Below are positions 1 to 12,900 of a stretch of DNA of 64,000 nucleotides, in pieces. The notes under the pieces are model-generated. The model did no database searches, was not told the origin of the DNA, and was given only the letters and a program-made list of their open reading frames with translations. Position numbers and translations under genes: made by a program. The first letter of the stretch is position 1. The number at the start of each line of letters is the position of its first letter. Source of the DNA: Lingula anatina (lineage: Eukaryota; Brachiopoda; Lingulata; Lingulida; Lingulidae); contig NW_019775424.1 in assembly GCF_001039355.2 (NCBI RefSeq), positions 251,740 to 315,739 of the forward strand. Direction: 5' to 3'.

Positions 1-6
1 AACCTC

Positions 7-7
7 A

Positions 8-56
<49 letters not shown>

Positions 57-57
57 G
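7..57 (+). repeat. CT microsatellite
   Basis: Nearly uninterrupted CT dinucleotides at the left window edge. Confidence 0.95.
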
Positions 58-246
58 ACACTATATCACGCAGACAGCCCCATATAATAATTCATTGATT
101 CATTTTTGAGGGATAATGTTATAAAAAATAACCTTTTTCATTAGCAAGACACCACAGGTATGACAATCTTTAAGCTGGTTTATATTGAAGATAGGTCCGT
201 CTAACCTAGTGCTACTTATTAACATCTCAAGGTTGTTAATTAGGGC

Positions 247-378
247 ACATTCAGAACAAGTTGATTGATGGACAAACTGAATCAAATATGGCTGACTCAC
301 TTAAAAGCTTGCACCATAATTCCCCAGTTAGACTCTCAATACATTCCCTATGTGGTAAACTTTCAAGTGGGTCAAGAT
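247..378 (+). repeat. Partial MITE, CATTCAGAAC family
   Basis: CACATTCAGAACAAG, CAAATATGGCTGACTCACTT and TTCAAGTGGGTCA correspond to the left arm and centre of the copies at 3480 and 62760; the right terminus is missing. Confidence 0.6.
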
Positions 379-3300
379 GAAAAAAAATAGGTCCAGTTGG
401 ATGTCATTTCCACGGGCCCATTTCCACTTTGTAATCACACTCCCAGGGGCTGTACAGATTAGTTGCACTGAGATAGGCGGACCTATCTCCACTGAAAACG
501 GGCCTCAGAATCCCCCAGTCAGCATAGTGCTCGTCTCTCCGTATAAAGCTCCTGATCTGTCCCCTTCCATCTTGCAAATGTTCATCAAAGTAATTCTGTC
601 TAGCTCAGAGCAGATGAGGTTCCTTGATAATGTTCACATTTGCTAATTGGATTCTCTGGTCTCTGCCTTTTTATTGCCTTCTATGGGCCTCTAAAATCCA
701 TTTAATTTTGGGTTTGTTCCAAGTGTATGAAGTCTGTCCTGTCGTCTGCTTAGAAGAGTCGCTGTAGGGATTCCGAAATACCGATATTTACTGGATGAGT
801 TTGACGTGTATTGCCTTTGAAAAGCTACTGATTTGATTCAGAGGAGATGAAGGATTATTAGATGTATGTTTCAGCTTGGATTATGTGCAATTGTTTTAGC
901 CTGTGTGATTTCCACACATTTTTTATATCTGACAATATATAATTAAAGTTGCTCTAGATACTTTAATTTGGAAAAGGTCCTTTTGCATAGGAGGGTTTTT
1001 TAAAAAATGTTATCTGTATTCAGATTTAATAATTTATCATTTATTTATGATTCTTAAAATTTTCCAATCCTCTCCCCCCTCCCATAACAGACAGTATTCA
1101 GTTAGCATGTGTTCAAGGATAATGGTGCATTAATATCCTTGGTACTTTTAATTATGTTATTTAAACAAAACCCTTTTTTTTTCATTCAAAAATTTTGACT
1201 GGTAAAAAACATATATGGTAATAAAGTACCTTTTGTATGATGTCACAAATATCCTGATGAAAAAAAATGAAAGATCAATTATAGATCCCATTAAGAATTA
1301 TCAGGTTCAATGATTATTCATGGAAAGACATCTGTTGCTGGGTATTTTTAGCAGTATCCTGTAAATATGAAAGGAAGATTGAGAAAGGATTTCCTTAATG
1401 CGAATCACGATTTAACAAGTTGCCAGGAAGTGGAGAATTAAATGTGAAAGTGTTTTCAATTCATAGAGCCTGATTTATATACCCTGTGTCACATTAGTTT
1501 CATACATGATATTTATGATAATAAGTTTGATTGGGTGAATAGAAGTTAATTGGCCGCTGATTTTCAGTGTGTTAACTTAACTAAGTTTTGGAATGTGATT
1601 TTGACACAACCTATATGCCACATACTATATGTAGGCTAGATTTATTTATTTATTTATTGAATCATTCATTTATTTTTTCATTCAATCATTCAGTTATTTA
1701 AATTGATGTATTAATTAATTATTTAATCAATTTATTTATGATGGCATTGGATATCCCCTTTTTTTGCAATTATGTTCAAAAACTCGAGATATGGAGAAAC
1801 GTACTCTGTTTTAAATGGGTGCCAGACAGCAGTGTTCTCACTCAGTCTCAAATCAATACTCAGAAAGCAGAAAAAATGAGATATTTAGAAAATGGGTGTT
1901 GTGATTTAATAAACTGGTTGCTGATGTCAATTCCTTTGAAATCCTCTCTGTTTTACAAAAAAATAATAAAATAATTGTGCTATACATAAAATGAAATATG
2001 TCAGTAATTAAAGGCATTCAGTGACTGAAATTTTATCCATGTGAAACCTTACCATCTGCCTACACATTTACACAAAGACCTCTGGTGATATGAAATGAAC
2101 TGGCTTCTTTTAACAATATGGAAGTTTATTATATATATATATATATATAAGACACATAAAAGCATGACTGTATACATTAATAACAGACTAGGTGTTGTGT
2201 ATTTATAATGCAATCAATTTGATGATTAAAGTTTTATGTCTCTGAAGCCCCACATGAGTAACTTAACACACATTTCCTGTATCTTGGCGAGATAGGATTT
2301 TACTGGTGAGCAACCCCATTTCTGACTGCTGATTTAGAGCTAAACATGTATGATGTAATGAAAAAGTGAGTTCAACGCATGCTCCTTGGAAGCCCCACAA
2401 CGAGAAGTCAGCTTGGTGACATGTGACTTTACAGGCTGTAGTCCCATTTCTGATAACAGACGGTTTCCGACTTTTATGACATTTTAGTCTAGGCTATCCG
2501 GCAGGTACACACACACATACACACAGGTGTCATTAAGGACACAGATACACTGGGACACCATTTTTGTGGATTTTTTGAGCTACCACGAAGAACAAGAGCA
2601 GATTTTACAGGCAGTATGACCTCAGGCTCAGTGTACATTGATTTAAAACATCTGGCGATATGTGTAAGTTTTGATTTGCTATTTATTTCACTAGATTTAT
2701 GAGACCAGGGGAAGGTTTTAAAAGGTAATGTTTTGTGTGTTTTGGGTAACCGTATAGACATGCATGGCCTATGAGGCTTAAACATATTAAGAACATTTTT
2801 TTTTTACTTTTCCCCTTAGGTTTGCTTGCTACATATGTACCAACTGTATGTTTCCTCATGAAAGGTTTAGATTTAGTTAAAAGACTTTAAAGTTGGATCA
2901 TTTTTAATTTAACGGATTTTGAAACTTTTCCTTTTTCCTTGGAATCAAAACCATTATCACAACCAGTTGACATCCTGATTATCCGGGTTATCTGAAAACA
3001 TTGGGATATGACCTCTGTCAGGGTGCCTCCTGAGCCTCTGCCAGCCCCACTTGTAACATCCTGATAATTGATGTGAGTCTCTAGTAGACTGTGAAAATCA
3101 GGGTACCTGTGGATCACTGATAGGTAATGTCCTAGGGGCAGGTTCATGGGGCTAGAAAGCTGAATTTTTGTTCAGCCGTCTATCTAAATAATGTGTAGAA
3201 AATTATGTCATGTTCAGACATGAACACAGGTTTAAGATTATGATCTGCTTAAACCATTAAAAAGCTATAATTGTGCCACAGTCATTTATTTTATTTTATT

Positions 3301-3479
3301 TTATTTTTTTTTTGAAGGCAGTTTAATGTTTCAAATTGGGCCTAGAAATACCGGTAATTGTTTCACGTCTTTACTGTTGACAGTATCAAAAATGCCTGCA
3401 TAGCACTGTATAATTGCATATCACTGCATATTTCATGACCATGTTTGAATATGCTATGCCATGCAATACAAATAAGAGT

Positions 3480-3656
3480 TCGTTCAGAACAGCAGACCAA
3501 CAGATCTGCAGGTCAAATATGGCGACCCACTAAAAAGCTTGTCGCCTAATTCCTGTAGACATTGAATAGATTCCCCGCGGGGATTACGCAACATACGTTC
3601 AAGTGGGTTGGCCATATTTGATCCAAGGATCTGTTAGTCTGAGGTTCTGAATGCGC
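3480..3656. mobile_element. MITE, CATTCAGAAC family
   Basis: Left CGTTCAGAACAGCAGACCAA, CAGATCTGCAGGTCAAATAT GGCGACCCAC. Right GTGGGTTGGCCATATTTGAT, GGATCTGTTAGTCTGAGGTTCTGAATGCG is its imperfect reverse complement. About 177 bp. Confidence 0.75.
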
Positions 3657-4085
3657 TTTAAAAGATCAGTGAGTGGAGAGAAGAATGTGAAAAGGCAAAG
3701 ATGGATCGAGATTTTCCAATCCACTTTGGATGGGCTTAATTTTCCAAGTTAGTCCAAATGTGTTCTGGATTGCCCTTCTTAAACTAACAAGAATGATGTT
3801 AAATAAACAGAGGTGGACAGAAAGATGTAACATTTTCTTTTGTGAAAAAAAAAATTGAGATATTACATAAAAATGTCATGTTACTTTCACTAGCAAGTGG
3901 AGTCAATTGACAGCTATTTCTCATCTTAGAATTAGGAGATGATGGTTGTGAAGACTAGTCTGTCAACAGTACAAGCATATGGCTGTTTAAACAAGGAAGA
4001 AAAGTCATCAAAAGACCATCAACAGATAAGCACATATGTTTTTAAACAAGGAAGAAAACAAGGAAGAAAACATCAAACCATGGTG

Positions 4086-4121
<36 letters not shown>

Positions 4122-4580
4122 GCAACCAGCCCGATAGCCTTGAGGACCATTTCCCTTTAGATTGTGAAGTGGGATGTGAACCATACAAATAAGGCTGAAC
4201 CCGATGACATGTGAACTGAGGAAAAAAATCAGGACAATTAGTTTCACCTGGTCATTATGTGTGCTGTGGAAGACATTTATGTATTATTCTAAAGTATGGG
4301 CAGTCAGTCTGGTTGATGCATTCACACAAGAGTTTTAACTGTTTAGATCTTAGGTCTAAGTTGTCATCAGACAAACCAAATGGCAATTTTGGATATAAAA
4401 ATAACCATTTTTAATTGCACTAAACCTAGCTTTGCAATGTCTTCATAAACTGTGTTGATCCAATTAACCCTTGGATATTATGTGCTTTGGTGACACGTTT
4501 TAGACTCAAATCGGTTAGGTTTTATACTCATGTGTGAATGCACCTTATCATTCCAGTTTGACTCTGACACAGCATAGTTT

Positions 4581-4700
4581 GCTTTGTTTTAAGACATTTA
4601 TGTTGAAATCGTGTTGGTACCTGTCTAATTGTGGGGGTTTTTGCTTTGTTTTTAGACATTTATGTTGAAATCGTGTTGGTACCTGTCTTGTTGTGAAGTT
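4581..4700 (+). repeat. Tandem duplication, about 62-bp unit
   Basis: GCTTTGTTTT, AGACATTTATGTTGAAATCG and TGTTGGTACCTGTCT occur twice in direct succession. Confidence 0.85.
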
Positions 4701-4924
4701 TTTGTAACAATTTTCTAGTCAGGGCTGATTTATGGCATTGTTTCTCTGATGTTAAGTGCTTCAGGGCTTCATCGCTCATTTTTATCATGATTTTATGAAA
4801 CCGTCAACTGTTTTATGCTACCACATATATTGCAGATAAGCAAACAAAAATGTGATAAGATTTTGGAAATTATATATCATACAAAAATACTGAGCAAAGC
4901 ATGGACAAAGGGGATGTTCAGAAT

Positions 4925-5015
4925 GAGTTATGCCACAGGTAGGCTAGTGTGTACTAACTCCATGGGGACTCTTGCTGAATGCAATCAGATTAACAGGCTA
5001 GCTAGTGTGATGTAA
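4925..5015 (+). repeat. Partial copy of the 22317-22564 MITE arm
   Basis: Shares CCATGGGGACTCTTGCTGAA and TGCAATCAGATTAACAGGCT with the arm at 22370-22415 and with 23330-23400. Confidence 0.6.
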
Positions 5016-5084
5016 CATTCATTCTCAGTGGTCTCATGACATTTATTCTGAGGTCCTACTACCCTTTGCAGGTCTGTAGTCAGG

Positions 5085-5240
5085 CCAAGTTCAGGGAGTT
5101 AAAAAGAATCCTCCTTTTTGCTGTGGAAAAGGCCCACTCTGGGTAAATTTGATCTAGGTAAACTATGGTTTCATGACCAAAGGTCCACATTTTCAGAAAA
5201 AGAACCTCCTTTTGTAATTGCTGGCTATGGGCCCCAGGCC
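5085..5240 (+). repeat. Dispersed repeat, same family as 30795-31110
   Basis: Shares AAAGGTCCAC, AAAAAGAACCTCCTTTT and TTGCTGGCTATGGGCCC with the other copies. Confidence 0.55.
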
Positions 5241-6360
5241 CTGCCTAGTGCCTAGTGCCTAGATCAATCCTTACCAGGTTTCATACTTTTTGGTCCACCC
5301 AGCACTGTGTGTCTTTCCCTTTGCACACTGTAATTGTACATCCTTTTGATGAGACAATTAAAAAAAAAACTAAATGTTATTATTTAGGGTGGAGATGACT
5401 TGAAAACATGTTGGTGTATTTGACTCTTCATTTAGTCCGAGTGCAAGAATTTACATTATTTATAAATAATTAATATTTATAGCACTTAAAAAGATTGTGC
5501 CACATACATGTATGTTTTAAAATGAAAGACTACTTTCAGCTACCGAAAAATCAGCAGTTCTATTGTGTCAGAATAACACAGCTATATTATGATCAGTCAC
5601 AATCTAGTATTGTTTAACACTAGAGTCCAGAAGTACTTAAAAGTATCAATATGTCAGGGAAGTTTAAAGATCATAGGCTGCTTTGTTTTACTTTCTCCTG
5701 TGTGTGAATATGTATGTGAAAAGAGAAATGGTGCAGCCAATCATTTTGACAAAACTAAAACCTAAATCTTTCAGTTTCATTGATTAGCTGGTTGCTGTAG
5801 TTTATTTGTAGACTATTGCGATGCAGTTTGAAAAGATGGCAGAATATTTCAAGCTCGTCATCATCTTCATCTCTCTTTCTGTCCAACTGTCTGTCTGTCT
5901 GACTCTCTCTCTCTCTCTCTCTCAAAAAACTTTTATCACATTTTTGTCGAAATCAAAACTGTGACTCAACCCAATGAATAGTTGGCAAGATCCCAATAAT
6001 GATAATAATGTTTGAACACTATTTAATGATAGGAAGTATGGAAGTGTGCATAATCTGATTTGATAAATCAGGGAAAAATGAAGTAGCATTTCCTCCATGG
6101 TAGCACAAAGTTTTCATAGTCAGAGTTGGGTTTATCAGCATGTGAGTCATTACAGGGATCCTGGAAGAGGCATGAGGGGAGGAGGCATAATTTTAATTAA
6201 ATGAGTCATAATTGTTATTGTAGAGATTCATCCCTCGACTCTCTCTCTCTCTCTCTCTCCCTCTCTTTCTCTCTCGAAATTTCTGATAAAGAAGGAAAGT
6301 TACAAAATGTTTTGTATCAGTGATAACCTTGTAACGAGTTTTGATATTTAAATAAACAAT

Positions 6361-6545
6361 CATATTTTCCATTTCTTTCCCTCTCCCTCTCTCTCTCCCT
6401 TGCCTCCCTATCTCTCTCTCTCTCTCTTTTTGCCTTTCGTTTCTACCTCACCCCCTCTCTCTCTCTCTTGTTTCTGGCTTTTGCCTCCCCCTCCCCCCTC
6501 TTCCCCGCTCTCTCTCTCTCTATCTCTCTCTCTCTCCACACCTCC
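6361..6545 (+). repeat. CT-rich tract
   Basis: CT repeats mixed with CCCTC and CCTCCC; a frame through it reads Leu/Ser/Pro only. Similar short CT tracts lie at 5900-5924, 6238-6275, 7434-7454 and 11418-11465. Confidence 0.9.
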
Positions 6546-7879
6546 CCCACAGGCTACAGCACTGCAAATTTTTCAAAACATCAAAGACCTGCAAGTGAGC
6601 AGTGCCTATGCCATTAAATGTAACATGGAGATTAGAGTCAAACTACAGATAAAACCCATTAGCCATGAATGGAATCAAAGACATTAAAAAAGCATGAAAC
6701 TGCATCGGCCGAGTAGAAATCTCTAGTGGTGATCTTTCCTTGTGTAATAACCATTATAATACATCTGATTTCGATGAAATGGTGAATGCTCACTTGGGAG
6801 CGTTTTGAATGCCACTAACTTTAATTTCTCATTTCCTGGCACTTTCCTGGGAATTGGAATAAAGTGGCAGTGTTTTGAAACTGTAGATATAAATGGGAAT
6901 TAGAAGTTATGACTAATGCTGTTGATCTCGGTCCCAGTTTTGTATGGACCAGACTGTGTGTATGTGGAACAACGCAATATTCACATGTTCAATGAACACT
7001 GAACTTTATTCAACACCTAACCATTACTACCAATGCATCATGGGAACGGAACACAATGTCAGAGGTCACGGTCTCAACTAACACAATCATCAACAAATGC
7101 TGAATGAATGAATGAATGAATGGCCTGTTATGCATTAGAGAGAAAGTTCATTTATTTGCCTTTTAATTTTTTATAATTATTATTTTAAGGCAGGCATTTT
7201 GTTGATAAAGAAAAATAAATTTTTTGGTCTGTTGGATAGGCTTATTTGCTTTAGTATCTCACCTCCCCCCCCCTCTCCTTACTTCTGCTCTCCCTCCCAT
7301 AAAAACACCATGTCACTGGAAGAAATGATAGAGAACTGTCTTTTTTAGTTATTTACGATCCATGAATGCTCACTTATTCATTATCTCTTTTCCCTCTGTG
7401 CCTCCCCCTTGAATACTGTCTCTTCTCCATGCTTTCTCTCTCTCTCTCTCTCTCCTTCAAGTCCTGACCACTGCCTCTTTGCAGGACAAATCAATACACA
7501 AATCAAGGGAAAAAACAATTCCAGGAAATCTGATCAGTTAATTAAGACCAGCATGCCCTTATCTGGTTTTTTTATAGGTCAGCAATTTTTTTCGGACCAT
7601 GTTGAGTTTATACAGAGGAAATCACCAAAGTGCACAACTCTATGCATTTAGAGCATTCAGTATCGAGTGAAAAGTTATCAGTTTTCATTGTTGTTTTGGA
7701 TGCCTGTGAGTATGCATCGAATGCATTTTTGATAAGAAACTGCATATCTATGCATAATATGGGTTTTTGTATGGAAATCTAGGGAATTGGGATGGCGTTA
7801 TTACCTTAGCTCACCTCATGCTTTCTGTGAGGCTAAATGATATGAGCAGGGCAGGTTGGTAAGGAGGAGCAAAGGGGTT

Positions 7880-8070
7880 GGGGGCGGCAGCGTGAGTATG
7901 CGGATTAGAAAGAACTACTTTTTTTGGCCAGAAAAGGTTCATTATGAATCAAAAATGGCTCTAGATTTTATGCCTTATCTAAAGTAGTGTCAAATAAGGG
8001 GGTGAAAAGGTCCATATTTTTAAGATAACAGACCCACCCCTTCCCCTTCAAATTTTTTTACTATGGGCCA
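7880..8070 (+). repeat. Dispersed repeat, same family as 30795-31110 (diverged)
   Basis: GGTTCATTATGAATCAAAAA, GGTGAAAAGGTCCATATTTT and the tail TACTATGGGCC align loosely with the other copies. Confidence 0.4.
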
Positions 8071-8420
8071 ACAGAGAAACCTATCGATTGGAGTATTTTA
8101 TTTTCATTTCATTTAAATTTCTTTTAACTTTGAAAGGACTTATCACTGTTAATTAAACAAAATCTGAAATCTAATATTTACAGGCCTCTAACTCTGTCAT
8201 GATTTGAAACAACTAAATTCTGTTACTTTTTTACAAGGTGCAGCTCTGTTTTTGATAATAGTTTGATTTACTTTTAACTTTATTTGAGTGCTGTAATGTT
8301 TAATCTCTGTTTTACTTGTATTATTATATGTTTTTGACAGATTTTATTCAGTACCATGGTAGCTAAATTGAGAATATTCTCTGCACAATATCATTATGTA
8401 CAGGAAACCAATCTGCAGTC

Positions 8421-8421
<1 letters not shown>

Positions 8422-8467
<46 letters not shown>
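8422..8467 (+). repeat. Poly-T tract
   Basis: About 45 consecutive T. Confidence 0.95.
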
Positions 8468-9699
8468 CTATTGAAAAAGGGAACTTGAATGCCAGAACCA
8501 GCAATATTAGATAAAAATTTGATTTGTTTTCTTATTTATTTATTTTTTTTTTTTGCGTATTGTGCGAAATAAGCTATATATTCAAGAAGTTAGAAAAACC
8601 ATTGTGGTTGGATGTGATGATTGTGTTAGGCAGTGTGACATGAACAACTAACACAATTTCAGGAGGATTGTGAGACTTCTCTTGTATCATTTATGGTATA
8701 ACTAAGAAATTTATGCAACTTAAACAAAACTTCCTTAGTTTTATTCACAGTGATTTTTTTTTTATTATCATATCTGTCTTTTATTTGGATGTGAAAGAAT
8801 TATTTGAAAGGCTTTTTTTATTACTAGTTAGCTCTCCATTTCCTGAATGTGTATAGCCTTCCTGTGTGGTTTGTCTTTATTGATGTTAGTGAACTAAATG
8901 GAGTGGTGGGTGTTTTTATTTCTATTTCATCGGGAAAGCAGTAATTGAATTTTGCGTAATGGGTTTTTTATTGGATTTAATTGATGGGTTATTGTACTGT
9001 TGTCTTTTTATGTTGTAAAAATTGTTGGTATAATTGAATGGTGGATTATTTGATGTGTTCTCATTGCTATTTTTATAAAGAATGAATTCTCTAGATGTGT
9101 TTTTTTAATTTTTTCTCTCTTAACCTTTACGAAAAAGTATCAATTATTCACTGGTGAAAGATGTTTTTATTGTGATGTGCCACTGTACCAATTCTGTCAT
9201 TTTTTTCAATGCTTTACAAGGTCTTCTGCATATGAGAGTAGCAAAACCAGCACTTTTCTGACTATTGACTTTTTATGCACATTTAAAGCAAGCTGTAATG
9301 CATGAGTCAAATAATAAATATGTGAAGTAATAAATAAACAAATGAGCAAATAAACCAAAAGATGCAGCCAAAAAATTGGTTCTATACAAAACTTGATTGA
9401 AATGATTGATGGTAAAGGATCTTTCATCTTGCAGATAGATATTGATAACAAGTATAAATAGGCACTTCAGTTTAAAGACAGTGGCATTCAGTATGTGTGT
9501 TTATTTGGAGGTCAGAGGCGGGTGCAGATATCTTTGAATTATAAAAATGTTACTAGGAATCTATTTGGTTTACAGAATTTGTGTGTTTCGTGAAAGAAAT
9601 TGGTGAATTTGTTATAGCCAAGAGTACAACAAATCTTTTCATATATATATATATATTTGAAAAAACATTTTAGTCAAAATTTGGCAGAAGTCAATTCCA

Positions 9700-9930
9700 T
9701 CATATTATCAAAGAGCTCTGTAAGGAGTAGTAGATCCTTTTTTGTGCCAATTTCCAGCAACTGCGTCAGTTTGATAAGCAGGCAATCAATTGTCTGAAAA
9801 ACATTCATTTGATGCCCACATGCTATCAAATAGCTCAGTAAGGGGTGAGATCTGATGAGTTGTCTGATGTCTGCTATCAAAGAGCTCCGTAAGGGGTGAG
9901 ATCTGATCAGTTGTCTGATGTCTGTGTTGT
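9700..9930 (+). repeat. Short tandem repeat, about 58-bp unit
   Basis: TATCAAAGAGCTCYGTAAGG then GTGAGATCTGAT and AGTTGTCTGATGTCTG appear two and a half times (units at about 9825 and 9880, a diverged piece at 9705). Confidence 0.7.
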
Positions 9931-12900
9931 TGGGATGTCCGTAATAATTATTGATCTCATCACCATTGTTCTGCACTGTGAGACTGGCAGTTTGATTGCT
10001 CTAATCAAATATTGATTTGGGATATTTATATTGAGCAGAAGAAGGAGGAAACACGGGATGTTCTGATGAAATTTTTAGATAATTTTTGCATTGCTGGGAT
10101 ACAAGTTCAGCGCTTACTGTTAATGGTTTGTTAACCTTATAACCATAGGATAAGTCTACCATTTATGAGACCGCAGAGCTGTCATTAAAAATGTCCCCCA
10201 GTGTTTTATTTATTTGTTGTTTGTTTGTTTGTTTGTTTTTTTACATCAATTGTTTTGTGCTTAAAAAGGGAGAAATAAGACGTTCTCCCACAAACCACCC
10301 TCTTGCCCAGCCGCCCTACCCTAGGTTCTAGATTCCGGTATTGCCAGCTTGATCTTGATTTCATATATAACCCATATCAACAATACCGGCTCTAGTGACC
10401 AGCGGCCATGTTACACTTCCATCAATCAAATAGAAATGCTCCGCAGTGAATCTGCAGTTGAATGTCATCAGACCAAAATGAAATGTAAAACAGATTTAAT
10501 TCTGCTTTATTTAATTTTATTTGCTGTATTAAAGATGTAAAGTGAAAAAATAAATAATTTTCTTTGAACAGAAAAGATATATCCAATGTTTTTGTATTTT
10601 TTGCTTATCAAAGAACATTTAGTCCTGAGATGTACATGTGCGCAATACACGTGCTTGCCGTGTGCCAAATTTGACAACTACACTGTATGCCCGATACCAC
10701 TATAAGGGCCGGCTGCGCAATGGCTACACCAAAATCAGTTTTTAAAGCAGAATGTTGCTTCTATTGTGGCACTGACCTTCGACTGCAAGATATTTTCAAT
10801 TCAAACTTCGTCAGGCACTTTGCTTCTTGTCTCGTCTGCACGAGATAACTTCAGCGCGAGGCGGGAAAGGCATCTCCAGGTGGTGAAACCTGTGACGTAC
10901 GAGACTTATGACTTCCAAATATGGATCCAGGGGGATGCAGCTGTGACGTGTGACTTCCAAATATGGAAGCGCCCCAGGCAAAATTTTGAAGAAGAACACC
11001 CTCAGATTGTCGCTGTATGTCAGAGCTAGTAAAAGCAACTCCATCACAAGGTATATATTTAACAAGCTAGCTTTTACGTTGCTCTGACACTCAGGGTAAG
11101 CCGCCCCCACCCCATTTTAAAATCCCCATAATTTTCTTCATTAAGAATACTTGTTTTAGTCTTTTTTTTCAGTAGAGAGATTGTCAGGTTGTTATTCATT
11201 GTATAAAATCTCATATGATGATAAAGCTAAAATGCTTGTTTATCACGACTGCCTGTCATAAGGGATATGTGAAAGTACCAAAGCTGTAGTTTGTCGGCTG
11301 TTGATAGCTGACTCAAGGGAGCTGTTACATATGAGCCCAATTCTTAGAATTTGCTTTTAAGCAAATCGGGGTTTTATTTTCCACTGACAAACAGCTTTAC
11401 TTAGATTTGAAATAACTCTTTCTCTCTCTCTCTCCCTTTCCTCCCTCTCTCTCTCTCTCTCTCTCATAAGGAAAATGAAAAATTAGTCTTAACTTTCCTT
11501 GATAAGGATTAGAATTTCCCTGTTTGCAGTCTAGGAGATATTCTAAATATGGAAAATGAAATTTATTACAGCATTTTATCTCTCTCTTGGCATTTTGCTT
11601 TTAGGCTGCTTTTTGCAGAGCATTAATCATATCCTGTCTTCTTTATAAGAAAATTGGGAGGAAGAGTAGAAAGCTGATTGTGAGATTGATAATAAAATTA
11701 CAGAACCTAATAGCCAGCATATAGCTAAAATAAGTCAATGAATGTTGGAATTATAATCATTGCTTTTTTTGCAGGAAAAAAATTGTATAAAAATGATAAA
11801 TAATAAAATAAGTAAGTAAGGTAAAACAAAAAATTAAGGGTACCGAGTGTACTGAAAGTAATAAAAGAACCTTTTTAAATTGCGTTAAGCATTGTGCATT
11901 TCACAGCTCAGTGAAGGTTATGTATATGAAAAATGCAACCAGTATCCTCCATTCATAATATCATTGGTGAGAGGTGTTATCAGTTGTTCATTACAAGGCC
12001 CATAAACATGGCTTCATAAGCTTTACCTAGACAAGAGCGAGATTGATTCCTTGATGGTTAAGATAATGTATAATATCCTGAAATTCGATATCCTTTACCA
12101 GAGCCCAAGAGAATAAAAAAAAAACCCAGAATAGTCATTTTAATTGATATGATCACTCAAGATGATAAAAATATTGCAAAGTGCTCTCATTTCCTTAATG
12201 CTTTAGACTTAGTCTATATGTTGAGACAAGGATTACCTTGGACCGGAAATGGGCCCAACTTGCCTCAACAGACAGCCATTTTGACTACTCTGGTATTACA
12301 ATGTCTGAAGTGCAGTGGGAGGTCTTATTACAGTGTACAGGATTACAGAGAGACATGATTGACCTCAGAAATATTAATATGTGGACCTCATAAATATCCA
12401 GTTGAATAATTCAGCATATTAAAACTGATTCGCACAACTAAAATTGTGATAGTTTTTTTTCTGAGAGCTTTTGACTACTACCCATTTCCTCAATCAGTAG
12501 GATATGCATTACCTTGATGACTCTACTGGTATTTGAATAGAGAGTTTGAGATCTATATTCGCTCCACAGTGGCCCTTGTCTAAACATGCCATTTTAACAT
12601 CTTTTAGATTGCACTACTCCATGTACTACTGGTCTCTGATTTCATCAGAAAAATGACCAGTCTACCACCCTGTGATCTGATATATTTATATGGTAGATTG
12701 GATTTGTATTCTTTTTCAATTCCTTTAGTCTGGCATATGGATCCATCCCACAGGGCCTACATGTGGATTATGAATAAGGAAAAATTTGATTTTTCTGCTA
12801 AACTACATCCCGTTTCCTTTTATCAGCCAGCAAAGATCGAAAAGTGGCTTTGCGATAAAACCAATAAAAATGGTAGGATGTTCCAGTAATGGTAATAGAA

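Noticed and set aside
10766-11110. Overlapping open frames at 10.8-11.1 kb
   Set aside because: Internal direct and inverted repeats suggest a mobile-element remnant rather than coding sequence.
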